Assembly: GCA_038205395.1 (NCBI GenBank) | Contig: JBBRBX010000013.1 | Coordinates: forward strand, 3,475-67,474 | Direction of reading: 5' to 3' | Source: Fredericiella sp038205395 | Lineage (GTDB): Bacteria > Chloroflexota > Anaerolineae > Caldilineales > Caldilineaceae | DNA: 64,000 bases | Part shown: positions 16,404 to 27,016 of the stretch, in pieces | How positions within the stretch are numbered: position 1 is the stretch's first letter | How the letters are laid out: each line of letters starts with the position of its first letter | Made by a program: the position numbers and the translations under genes | Notes under the pieces: model-generated | The model's input: only the letters and a program-made list of their open reading frames with translations | Told to the model about the DNA's origin: nothing | Databases searched by the model: none

Positions 16404-16733
16404 TTAGTGAGACGCCGCTGATGCCGAAATTGGTGTAGAGTTAGGGCGAAGGAGGGACACGAATTGTCTTACTACCGAACGGCAGTACAGCGCAATGGCG
16501 TCAAACTGGTGGCGCCCGATCCTGAAGTGCGGCTGGCCGCGAGGCACCGGACATTCACCGTCGAGTACAAGCTGGGCATCCTGGCCGAGGCTGACGGTAG
16601 CGATATATAACTGGGCAAGTTTCTGAATTGCTTCCCGTTTGGTGCATGGTCCAACAGTGGAGTAGCACATCTTGCTGTCTACCTCATTGCCTCTACTGTT
16701 CTGTAACTGGAATCTAACAACACATCGTGACAT
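16404..16733 (-). CDS. Hypothetical protein, N-terminus plausible, C-terminus antisense to a transposase scrap
   Basis: The ATG at 16731-16733 has a good AAGGAG 7 bases upstream. The first ~42 residues (opening MSRCVVRFQLQNSRGNEVD) could be the start of a genuine protein of unknown family. The rest is the antisense reading of a transposase N-terminal fragment on the other strand (16464-16610). That makes this most likely a gene truncated by an insertion. Confidence 0.3.
   Translation of the reverse strand: MSRCVVRFQLQNSRGNEVDSKMCYSTVGPCTKREAIQKLAQLYIATVSLGQDAQLVLDGECPVPRGQPHFRIGRHQFDAIALYCRSVVRQFVSLLRPNSTPISASAASH
16464..16610 (+). pseudogene. N-terminal fragment of an IS3-like transposase
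   Basis: Reading from a TTG at 16464 (GAAGGAGG upstream) gives 48 residues ending at TAA 16608-16610. The segment APDPEVRLAARHRTFTVEYKLGILAEAD matches the opening of a common IS3-group transposase (helix-turn-helix part: PDPEV...R.F..EYKL.IL.EAD). Everything after the first helix is missing. Confidence 0.6.
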
Positions 16734-16766
16734 TTGTGACTCCTTGTGACAAGATGCTGTTTTGCG

Positions 16767-16806
16767 AAGACGCCCTCAGCAGTACTCGCTGAGGGCGTCT
16801 TTGTTG
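16767..16806. terminator. Strong bidirectional-type terminator hairpin
   Basis: AAGACGCCCTCAGC (16767-16780) pairs with GCTGAGGGCGTCTT (16788-16801), a 14-bp perfect stem with a 7-base loop, followed by TTGTT on the plus strand. Confidence 0.75.
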
Positions 16807-17067
16807 AGGTCACGAAGTAATATTTGTCGACGGGGCTCAGCAGGTATGCTATTGGTTACGGATAAGGCTTCAATAATTGTAACCTTGTGGAATTGAAGGA
16901 AAGCTTTCAAATAGCTTACATTTGGCAGTCAGGCATCAACGTCTGAGTCACTCGCCAAATAGGTTGCTGCAACATGCTAAACTGACGCAGCCGTCTAGTA
17001 ATCGGACAACAGCTGATGAGCGCCCAGGACGACGCTTGACAGGGCGGTTCTCCTGCAAGCTTACGCT
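16807..17067. other. Gene-free stretch
   Basis: About 260 AT-richer bases between the terminator and the next short frame. I see no gene, RNA or clear repeat. Confidence 0.5.
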
Positions 17068-17274
17068 TTAGCGATGGACAGCCGGCTGGCTGCCGGTAAC
17101 ATCAGCATTGCCGGCGCCAGGGTAATAGAAGTTCGCAGTTACAGCTATTGGACCGCTGGCAGTTACTAGCGCCGACCCGTCAAAAGGATCAGGAATCAAG
17201 TCTTGCACCAACAAGCTTTGATGTGCGCCCAGTGGCTGATTGTCGATCGATGTAGAGTGCAACAAGCCGTTCAT
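17068..17274 (-). CDS. Hypothetical 68-residue protein, possibly a C-terminal fragment of a surface protein
   Basis: The frame begins 25 bp after the fucosidase stop, with GAGAGGAAGCG upstream of its ATG. The segment LIPDPFDGSALVTASGPIAVTANFYYPGAG resembles the last strand pairs of repeated beta-sandwich domains in large secreted Chloroflexota proteins, where 'DGFxGSxVVTAxxPIAVxVN' is frequent. At this length it would be a fragment, or a one-domain leftover of a longer gene. Coding status is uncertain. Confidence 0.35.
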   Translation of the reverse strand: MNGLLHSTSIDNQPLGAHQSLLVQDLIPDPFDGSALVTASGPIAVTANFYYPGAGNADVTGSQPAVHR

Positions 17275-17298
17275 TTCATATACGCACGCTTCCTCTCT

Positions 17299-18552
17299 CT
17301 ACCGCAGTTCAATCACCGTATTGTACGCGTCTCTCACTTCCGGCGGGATGTAGATGGTTGTGCGGTCGGACTCGGACGAGACGAAGAAGTTGCCGCCCTC
17401 CCGCTCCAGGCTCAATTCTTGCCCGTTGTGCACCAACCGCGCATGGTGGAGGTGGGCGGGCACGCCACCCAGGACGACGCTGTCGCTCTCGTTGTCCAGC
17501 ACATGCACATAGTGCGTCTCACCGCTGCGGGTGCTGACGCTGATGCGCGTGGACGGAATGGCGCCGGCGCGCGTGCCGTAGATGGCGGCCCCACTCTGCG
17601 CCAGCCAGCGCCCGACCTCGCGCATCCGCTCGGCGTGCAGCGGGACAATCTCCCCCTCCGGCGTCGGGCCGACGTTGAGCAGCAGGTTGCCGCCCACACT
17701 GGCCGCGCGCGCTAGAATATGCACCAGCCGCCGCACCGATTTGGTGTTGTTGTCGCTGCGGCTCCAACCCCAATGGTCGTTGATGGTCATGCACACCTGG
17801 ATGGGCAGCCCGTAAATCTCGGTTGCATTAAAGCCGGTGGAATTCTCGCCCGGCAAATCCTGCTCAAACCCCTGCAAATCTTCGCCCGGCAGCGGCTTCG
17901 CATGGCGGTTGTTCTCGATCACCGCATCCGGCTGCAGCGTGTGGATCATGTCGTACAGCTTCTCGTACTCAAACGAGCCGCCCGGCGCAAAGTAGGCGTT
18001 GCGCTCATCAATCGCCGACTGCGGCCAGTGGCCGTCAAACCAGATGCAGGCTACCTCGCCATAGTTGGTGCACAGCTCGCGCACCTGCCCATGCAGAAAG
18101 CCCAGGTAATCGTCCCACGCCAGCCCGCTCTCCTGCCGGAATCGGTATGCCGGATGATGCCAGTCCAGCAGCGAGACATAGAAGCCCAGCTTGACGCCAT
18201 GCCGGCTGCACGCCTCCGCCAGCTCGGCCAGCGGGTCGCGCTCAAAGGGCGTATTGGTGATTTTGTAGTCGCTCAACGCCGTGTCATACATGCTGAAGCC
18301 GTCATGGTGGCGGCTGGTGATGATCATGTACTTCTGCCCGGCGTCGGCTGCGATGCGCGCCCACTTTTCGGCGTCGAATTTGGTGGCGGTGAACTGCGGA
18401 ACCAGCTTCTCATACTCCGCCACCGGAATGGAGTCGGTGTGCATCACCCATTCCTGCTTGCCGAGCAGCGAATACAACCCCCAATGGATAAACATGCCGA
18501 AGCGAGCGTCTTGAAACCAGGTTAAGCCTTGTGGTGAAGCCTGCAGGGCCAT
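17299..18552 (-). CDS. Alpha-L-fucosidase, GH29
   Basis: A 417-residue glycoside hydrolase family 29 enzyme, cytoplasmic since no signal peptide is visible. The start is the ATG at 18550-18552 (GGAAG upstream); the longer frame reads through a hairpin. Family motifs: FGMFIHWGLYS (residues 18-28), ITSRHHDGFSMYD (78-90, substrate-pocket His pair), GFYVSLLDWHHP (123-134) and IWFDGHW, with the catalytic nucleophile Asp173. The C-terminal ~100 residues form the usual beta-sandwich. It releases terminal alpha-L-fucose from imported oligosaccharides. It is the last gene of the co-directional GH4/importer locus. A broken copy of its 3' part lies at 11796-11889. Confidence 0.9.
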   Translation of the reverse strand: MALQASPQGLTWFQDARFGMFIHWGLYSLLGKQEWVMHTDSIPVAEYEKLVPQFTATKFDAEKWARIAADAGQKYMIITSRHHDGFSMYDTALSDYKITNTPFERDPLAELAEACSRHGVKLGFYVSLLDWHHPAYRFRQESGLAWDDYLGFLHGQVRELCTNYGEVACIWFDGHWPQSAIDERNAYFAPGGSFEYEKLYDMIHTLQPDAVIENNRHAKPLPGEDLQGFEQDLPGENSTGFNATEIYGLPIQVCMTINDHWGWSRSDNNTKSVRRLVHILARAASVGGNLLLNVGPTPEGEIVPLHAERMREVGRWLAQSGAAIYGTRAGAIPSTRISVSTRSGETHYVHVLDNESDSVVLGGVPAHLHHARLVHNGQELSLEREGGNFFVSSESDRTTIYIPPEVRDAYNTVIELR

Positions 18553-18574
18553 GAATCGTTTCTTCCCTTCAGCC

Positions 18575-18618
18575 GGCAGGCAGAGGTGCAGCCGCATATG
18601 GCTGCACCTCTGCCTGCC
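18575..18618 (-). promoter_or_regulatory. 19-bp perfect hairpin in the fucosidase leader
   Basis: Bases 18575-18593 and 18600-18618 are exact inverse complements around a 6-base loop, with no U tract. The hairpin lies between the GH4 stop codon and the fucosidase start, so it could act as a transcript stabiliser or a processing site. Confidence 0.6.
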
Positions 18619-18627
18619 CTGCAATGA

Positions 18628-20028
18628 TTAGTGGTACGCGGGCAGCAAGTCGCCGTGCGCTTCGATCAAGTCGTCCACCATGTGCCAGATTTCATCCAGG
18701 CTCAACTCGGCCGCGGTGTGCGGGTCGAGCATGGCGGCGTGATAGATATGTTCGCGCTTGCCGGTCAGCGCCGCCTCGACAACCAGTTCCTGCACGTTGA
18801 CATTGGTGCGCATCATGGCGGCCAGGTGCGGGGGCAGCGCGCCGATCTTGGTCGGCTGCAGCCCGTTTTTGTCCACCAGGCAGGGCACTTCGACGCAGCA
18901 GTCCTGCGGCAGGTTGTCGATCAGCCCCTGGTTGGCCACATTGCCGTAGACGACCCGCTGCTGGCCAGTCTCCATGCTGTGGATGATGCCGGAGCCGTAC
19001 TCGTGGCTGCGCTCGATCTTGTCCGAATTCTCAAAGTGCTCCAAGATCTCAGGCAGATACTCTTCCGGCACGCCCGCCTTGCGCATGGCGACCATATACT
19101 CTTCGCTCAGCGACATGTCGGGGTTTTCCAGTTTCTGGCGCATAAACTGCCAGCCGGTGATCTGCATCTCGCAGCGCGTGATGTACTCGTCCAGCGGAAT
19201 CTCGTACTCCTCCAGCAGGTCGGGGCGGTCGCGCTTGATAAACCACGGCACATACTCAGCAAAATGCTCGCTGGATTCGGTGACAAAGTAGCCGGTGCGG
19301 CGGAAGACCTCGTAGCGCACCTTGTCCGACAGCTTGCGATAGCGGCGGCCAAAGTCGCCCGATTCGGCCACCGCCCGGATGCGCGGGTAGAGATTCTCGC
19401 CGTTGCGCTCGAACTTCAAATAGAAGGCCATGTGGTTGATGCCGGCGCAGATGTAGTTGATCTCTTCGATCGGGACGTTGATGTCTTCGGCCAGCGCTTC
19501 CGCCGTCCCCTGCACACTGTGGCACAAGCCCACAGTCTGGATGCTGCTGGCGCGGTTGATGGCCATGCAGTTCATCGCCATCGGGTTCACATACTGCAAA
19601 AAGGTGACATCCGGGCAGACCTCTTCCATATCATGGCACATGTCGAGCAGAACAGGGATGGTGCGCAGCCCGCGCATGATGCCGCCAATCCCCAGCGTGT
19701 CGGCGATGGTCTGGCGCAGCCCATACTTCTTGGGAATCTCGAAGTCCGTCACCGTGCCCGGTTTGTAGCCGCCCACCTGGATCATGCTGATGGCATAGTC
19801 AGCGTCCGCCAGCGCTTTGCGCCGGTCGGCGGTGGCTTCGATCACCGGCTTGACGCCGAAGTAGTCGGCCACCGTGTGCGCCACCACTTCCGACGTGCTG
19901 AGGCGGTCGGGGTCGATGTCGAACAGGGTGATGGTGGCGTCGCTCAGCTCCGGGTAGCTCAGGATGTCGCCCAGCAGATTCTTGGCAAAGACGGTGCTGC
20001 CCGCACCGATAAAGGTTATTTTGGCCAT
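18628..20028 (-). CDS. GH4 glycosidase, alpha-galactosidase/alpha-glucosidase (MelA-like), copy 1
   Basis: A 466-residue family 4 glycosidase. These cytoplasmic enzymes need NAD+ and a divalent metal and cleave by oxidation/elimination. The start is the ATG at 20026-20028 (GAGGA upstream). Motifs: GAGSTVF at the N-terminal Rossmann fold (NAD binding), QVGGYKPGTVTDFEIPKKYGLRQTIADT, YVNPMAMN, LCHSVQGTAEALAEDI with the metal-binding Cys, and ICAGINHMAFYLKFE with the metal-binding His. The CHSVQGT and GINHMAFYL blocks are those of MelA-type alpha-galactosidases. Substrate anomer and sugar remain predictions. Last of three GH4 paralogues in tandem. Confidence 0.88.
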   Translation of the reverse strand: MAKITFIGAGSTVFAKNLLGDILSYPELSDATITLFDIDPDRLSTSEVVAHTVADYFGVKPVIEATADRRKALADADYAISMIQVGGYKPGTVTDFEIPKKYGLRQTIADTLGIGGIMRGLRTIPVLLDMCHDMEEVCPDVTFLQYVNPMAMNCMAINRASSIQTVGLCHSVQGTAEALAEDINVPIEEINYICAGINHMAFYLKFERNGENLYPRIRAVAESGDFGRRYRKLSDKVRYEVFRRTGYFVTESSEHFAEYVPWFIKRDRPDLLEEYEIPLDEYITRCEMQITGWQFMRQKLENPDMSLSEEYMVAMRKAGVPEEYLPEILEHFENSDKIERSHEYGSGIIHSMETGQQRVVYGNVANQGLIDNLPQDCCVEVPCLVDKNGLQPTKIGALPPHLAAMMRTNVNVQELVVEAALTGKREHIYHAAMLDPHTAAELSLDEIWHMVDDLIEAHGDLLPAYH

Positions 20029-20054
20029 TGGTAAATCCTCTTGCTTTCTCTCAA

Positions 20055-21371
20055 TTAGGCAAACTGCGGCAGATAATCCCGGTTGCACTCGAACAGATCA
20101 TCCACCATCTGCTGGATTTCCGCCAGCGACAGCACAGCTGCGCTCAGCGGGTCGTTGGCGATGGCCTGATAGACCAGCCGGCGGTTGCCGGTCAACGCCG
20201 CTTCCACCGCCATCTCCTCAATCTGCGCGCTCAGGCTGGTGAGCACGGCGCACTGCGGCGGCAGCGCACCCACCCGCAGCGGCTCCAAGCCGTGACGGCT
20301 GGCCCAGACCGGCACCTCGACGCAGGCGTCCTGCGGCAGGTTGCTGACGTAGCCTTTGTTGGAGACATTGCCGTTAAACTGGAAGGCTTCTCCCCCCTCC
20401 AGCGCGTTGATGATGTAGGCCGCATACTCGTGGCCGCGTTCCAGCTTGAGCGGGGCTGGGTCATTCAGCCATTTCTGAATGTCCTCCTGCCAGTCGCCTT
20501 CCCGCCGCCGATACTCCTTGAGAATATAGGCGTATTCGCCCGGATTCCAGCCCGTGCCGTCCGTGCAGTACTTCTCGATCAAATCTGGACGCTTGCGGAA
20601 CCACCAGTTGTACTCGGAGTTGTGGCCGCTGGATTCGGTCACATAGTGGTCAAAGGCCAGGAACATCTCGTTGCGCACCTGCTCCTCGTTGTAGATTTCC
20701 GGGCGCTCCAGGATGGCCTTGCGGATCAGCGGGTAGGCGTCCTCGCCGTTCCATTTGAAGGTGAGATACCAGGCCATATGGTTGATGCCGGCGCAGGTGA
20801 AGTCGATCTCGTGGTAGGGCGCGCCGATCCACTCCGCCAGCATCTCCGACGTGCCCTGCACACTGTGGCAGAGACCGGTCACAGCGATGTTCGTCTCGCG
20901 CTGGATGGCGCGGCAGAGCATTGCCATGGGGTTGGTGTAGTTGAGCATGGTGGCGCCGGGGCAGTAGCGCTCCATATCCTGGGCAATGCTCACCAGCACG
21001 GGGATGGTGCGCAAGGCGCGGAAGATGCCCGAAACGCCGCGCGTGTCGCCGACGTTGATGTCCACCCCATACTTTTTGGGAATCTCGATGTCGTACCGCC
21101 AGACCTCCGTCGCCCCCACCAAAATTGTGACGATGACATAGTCCGCGCCCGTCAGCGCCTCCACCCGGTCCTGCGTCGTCTCGACCGTGGCCGGATAGTG
21201 GCCCTCATCCACAATACGCTGCACGGCGCGGCGCGAATACTCCAGCCGCTCCGGGTTGATGTCCATCAAGCAGAGCGTGGCATCCGCCAGCCGCTCAAAC
21301 GTCAATACATCCCGCACCAGGTTGCGCGTAAAGCCAAAGCTGCCCGCGCCGATAAACGTAATTTTTGGCAT
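20055..21371 (-). CDS. GH4 glycosidase (MelA-like), copy 2
   Basis: A 438-residue GH4 paralogue 26 bp upstream of copy 1. It has the NAD-binding GAGSFGFTRNLVRDV, the metal/substrate loop VTILVGATEVWRYDIEIPKKYGVD, YTNPMAMLC, LCHSVQGTSEMLAEW (Cys ligand) and TCAGINHMAWYLTFK (His ligand). AGGAGA precedes the ATG. The block after the IEIPKKYG motif differs from copy 1, so the substrate range may differ. Three adjacent paralogues suggest stepwise trimming of a mixed oligosaccharide. Confidence 0.88.
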   Translation of the reverse strand: MPKITFIGAGSFGFTRNLVRDVLTFERLADATLCLMDINPERLEYSRRAVQRIVDEGHYPATVETTQDRVEALTGADYVIVTILVGATEVWRYDIEIPKKYGVDINVGDTRGVSGIFRALRTIPVLVSIAQDMERYCPGATMLNYTNPMAMLCRAIQRETNIAVTGLCHSVQGTSEMLAEWIGAPYHEIDFTCAGINHMAWYLTFKWNGEDAYPLIRKAILERPEIYNEEQVRNEMFLAFDHYVTESSGHNSEYNWWFRKRPDLIEKYCTDGTGWNPGEYAYILKEYRRREGDWQEDIQKWLNDPAPLKLERGHEYAAYIINALEGGEAFQFNGNVSNKGYVSNLPQDACVEVPVWASRHGLEPLRVGALPPQCAVLTSLSAQIEEMAVEAALTGNRRLVYQAIANDPLSAAVLSLAEIQQMVDDLFECNRDYLPQFA

Positions 21372-21390
21372 GTTGTCTCCTAAAAATTTT

Positions 21391-21423
21391 AACGCAGAGG
21401 CGCAATCTCTGCGCCTCTGCGTT
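21391..21423 (-). repeat. Hairpin between GH4 copies 3 and 2
   Basis: AACGCAGAGGCGCA (21391-21404) pairs exactly with TGCGCCTCTGCGTT (21410-21423). The first half recurs at about 24539-24551 in the next spacer but one, so it is probably a dispersed intergenic repeat rather than a unique terminator. Confidence 0.6.
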
Positions 21424-21441
21424 GAAGAATCCTCTGTTATC

Positions 21442-22764
<1,323 letters not shown>

Positions 22765-22848
22765 TGCGAAACTCCGGTTTTATTGAGACAGCAGACGGAA
22801 ACTACCAATCTTTAACCAATCAAAAAAAGTTACTTGCGGTAGTGATAC

Positions 22849-22887
22849 AGCGTCATTGTACCGCGTCATTGTACAGCGTCACTATAC
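22849..22887. repeat. Triplicate 13-bp tandem repeat
   Basis: AGCGTCATTGTAC, CGCGTCATTGTAC and AGCGTCACTATAC stand head to tail at 22849-22861, 22862-22874 and 22875-22887. The last unit overlaps the stop codon of the membrane-protein gene. It could be replication slippage or a regulator array ahead of the GH4 genes. Confidence 0.6.
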
Positions 22888-23511
22888 CAGCGGCCCGGCC
22901 AGACGCGCGTAAAGGCGTTCGCCCCAGCCGCCGAACAAGGGCACCGGCTTCCAGCTAGCGCGCAAGGCGTTCGCCATGCCGATCAACCAGACCACCACCA
23001 AGGCGATATAGGCGGCAATCACGACGGAAAAGCCGGCGAACAGCAGCAGCGGCCCGGCCAGCGGCAGCACAAAGGGCGCCAGAAATTCCAGCACAAGCCA
23101 GCAGCCGTAGATCAAGACAGCCGCCACGACCAGGGTCAGCAGGATGCCGATCCACGAATTGCGCTCGGCATAGCGCACAGCCTTGTTGCGCCGCTGCCAG
23201 ACGGGAACCAAGAGCAGCACAGCAACCGGCACGATATAGAGCCAGGGAACCTGCACTGATAAAAAGGCAAAAACCCAGCCGATGGCAAACCACAACAGCG
23301 GCACAGCCACCGCCACAAAGAGCAGCCCCAGCGACTGGCAGGCGTGGTAGAGCGAGAATTTGTCTTTGCGCCCAAAGAGCAGCACCAACAGCGGCCCCAC
23401 CAATACCAGCAGATAGGCCAGAAAGGAGACGATGCGGTTAGGAGCGGCCTGGTCGGGAGCAGCCTGGTTGGGAACAGCGGCGCGATTCTGCGCCGGCGAT
23501 TTGCTTTCCAC
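22882..23511 (-). CDS. Small polytopic membrane protein (DUF4870/Tic20-like)
   Basis: About 209 residues. After a hydrophilic Ala/Gln/Pro-rich N-terminus there are four to five hydrophobic helices. The block FLAYLLVLVGPLLVLLFGRKDKFSLYHACQSLGL has the pattern of DUF4870/Tic20-type proteins (short helix, charged loop with H-x-x-Q-x-L, second helix). The start is probably the GTG at 23509-23511, 6-7 bases after GGGGG. A TTG at 23517 would overlap the stop of the importer ATPase gene. Either way the genes are translationally coupled. Role unknown; it is carried within the glycan operon. Confidence 0.65.
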   Translation of the reverse strand: MESKSPAQNRAAVPNQAAPDQAAPNRIVSFLAYLLVLVGPLLVLLFGRKDKFSLYHACQSLGLLFVAVAVPLLWFAIGWVFAFLSVQVPWLYIVPVAVLLLVPVWQRRNKAVRYAERNSWIGILLTLVVAAVLIYGCWLVLEFLAPFVLPLAGPLLLFAGFSVVIAAYIALVVVWLIGMANALRASWKPVPLFGGWGERLYARLAGPLV

Positions 23512-23513
23512 GG

Positions 23514-24527
<1,014 letters not shown>

Positions 24528-24696
24528 ATTATTTTCAACGCAGAGGCGCTGAGATTACGCTGAGTTCGCAGAGAAAGAAAGAGAGAAAAAGAGATTCGTT
24601 TCTCGGCGATGGGCGAATGGCGCTTGCAACCTTTCCTGTTATGTGTGCTCTACAGCTTCCGGCAGATGATGGACAAAACGCTTGACTCCCTCTCCC
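24528..24696. repeat. Spacer with a dispersed CGCAGAGGCGC repeat and purine tract
   Basis: The segment at about 24539-24590 contains AACGCAGAGGCGC followed by imperfect repeats of its own units and a GA-rich run. The same opening occurs in the hairpin at 21391. No gene is seen. Confidence 0.5.
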
Positions 24697-25899
<1,203 letters not shown>

Positions 25900-25921
25900 G
25901 CGACTCTCTCTTCGTTCGACC

Positions 25922-26920
25922 TCAGTTCAGACGGATGCGCGGATCGACCAGCGCCAGCAGGATGTCGGCAATCAAGTTGCCTGCCACCAGCAGGAAGGCA
26001 TAGATCATCAGAAAACCGCCGGACACATAAATGTCCTGGGTTGCCAGCGAACTGTAGAACATGGGCGCCAGTGTGGGCATGTTGAGCACGATGGCCGCCT
26101 CCAACTCGCCCTGGATCATGTAGGGGAGCACCGTGCCCTGGTACATGATGATCGGGTGCAGCGCGTTGGGCACGGCATGTTTGTAGATCGCCGTGTTCTC
26201 GCGCAGCCCCTTGGCGCGCGCGGTGGTGACATACTGGGCGTTTAAGTTGTCCAGCAGATTGCCGCGCATCACGCGCATATTGCGGGCGATACCGCCGACG
26301 CCGGCGATCAGAATCACCGGCCAGGCATATTTGAGAATATCGACAAATTTGTCCGCCGACATGGGCGCAAAGGCATACTGCGGCGACGTATACCTCCCAA
26401 TAAATGGATACTTCCACTCGACGACCATAAAGTAGACCAGCACCAAGGCCATAAAAAAGCGCGGGACTGCGGTGCCGATAAACGCCAGCACCGTCGCCAC
26501 GTTGTCTCCCAGGCTGTATTTGTGCGTCGCCGAATAAATGCCGATCAATAAACCAAAAATCGTTGAAATGATGTGCGCCGACAACGCCAGGAAGAGCGTG
26601 CGCGGCAGCCGTTCGGCGATCAATTCGCCCACATCTTTTTTATAGGCAAAGGAATAGCCGAACTTGCCCTCCGTCACAATGCCCTTGACCCAGATAAAGT
26701 ACTGCTCCCACAGCGGCTTGTCCAGCCCATACAGCGCCCGGTAGCGGTCGGCAGCTTCCTGCGCGTCGCCGGGGGACATATTGGCCTGGTTGATAAGCTG
26801 CATCTGATAGGTTGTGGCAAAGTCGCCCGGCGGCAGTTGGATGATGATAAAGGAAACGATGCTGATGCCGATGAGCAGCGGAATGCTGGCGAGCAGCCGG
26901 CGAAGAATGTACCCGATCAT
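25922..26920 (-). CDS. Opp/Dpp-type importer permease (OppB/DppB-like)
   Basis: A 332-residue permease. N-terminus MIGYILRRLLASIPLLIGISIVSFIIIQLPPGD is the standard DppB start (first helix and the L-x-PGD motif). Further signs are YGLDKPLWEQYFIWVKG, a Leu-rich helix set, and the EAA-type loop ARAKGLRENTAIYKHAVPNAL. It contains an insertion around residues 170-190 (KYPFIGRYTSPQYAF) in an external loop, as in carbohydrate-linked members. Partner of the OppC-like protein downstream. Confidence 0.93.
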   Translation of the reverse strand: MIGYILRRLLASIPLLIGISIVSFIIIQLPPGDFATTYQMQLINQANMSPGDAQEAADRYRALYGLDKPLWEQYFIWVKGIVTEGKFGYSFAYKKDVGELIAERLPRTLFLALSAHIISTIFGLLIGIYSATHKYSLGDNVATVLAFIGTAVPRFFMALVLVYFMVVEWKYPFIGRYTSPQYAFAPMSADKFVDILKYAWPVILIAGVGGIARNMRVMRGNLLDNLNAQYVTTARAKGLRENTAIYKHAVPNALHPIIMYQGTVLPYMIQGELEAAIVLNMPTLAPMFYSSLATQDIYVSGGFLMIYAFLLVAGNLIADILLALVDPRIRLN

Positions 26921-27016
26921 AGACAGACCCCGGTCAGAATGATGGAATGTGATGCGTCAGGCGGCAGCCACGCTCAGGTGGCTGCCACCTCATCACTTGG
27001 TCACGCTTATACGAAA

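Noticed and set aside
12000..17300. Search for a DGR template repeat near the reverse transcriptase
   Set aside because: No second copy of the variable-region flanks (GTCCGCTCGCAATGA or CGGGGCGGGTCGTGG on the minus strand) was seen by eye; its absence is reported as such, not as proof.
18631..20034. Long plus-strand open frame (467 codons) opposite GH4 copy 1; similar long antisense frames lie opposite the other GH4, importer and cytochrome genes
   Set aside because: High-GC mirror frames; the composition is His/Gln/Asp/Arg-rich with no family motif, while the minus-strand readings are clear GH4 and importer proteins.
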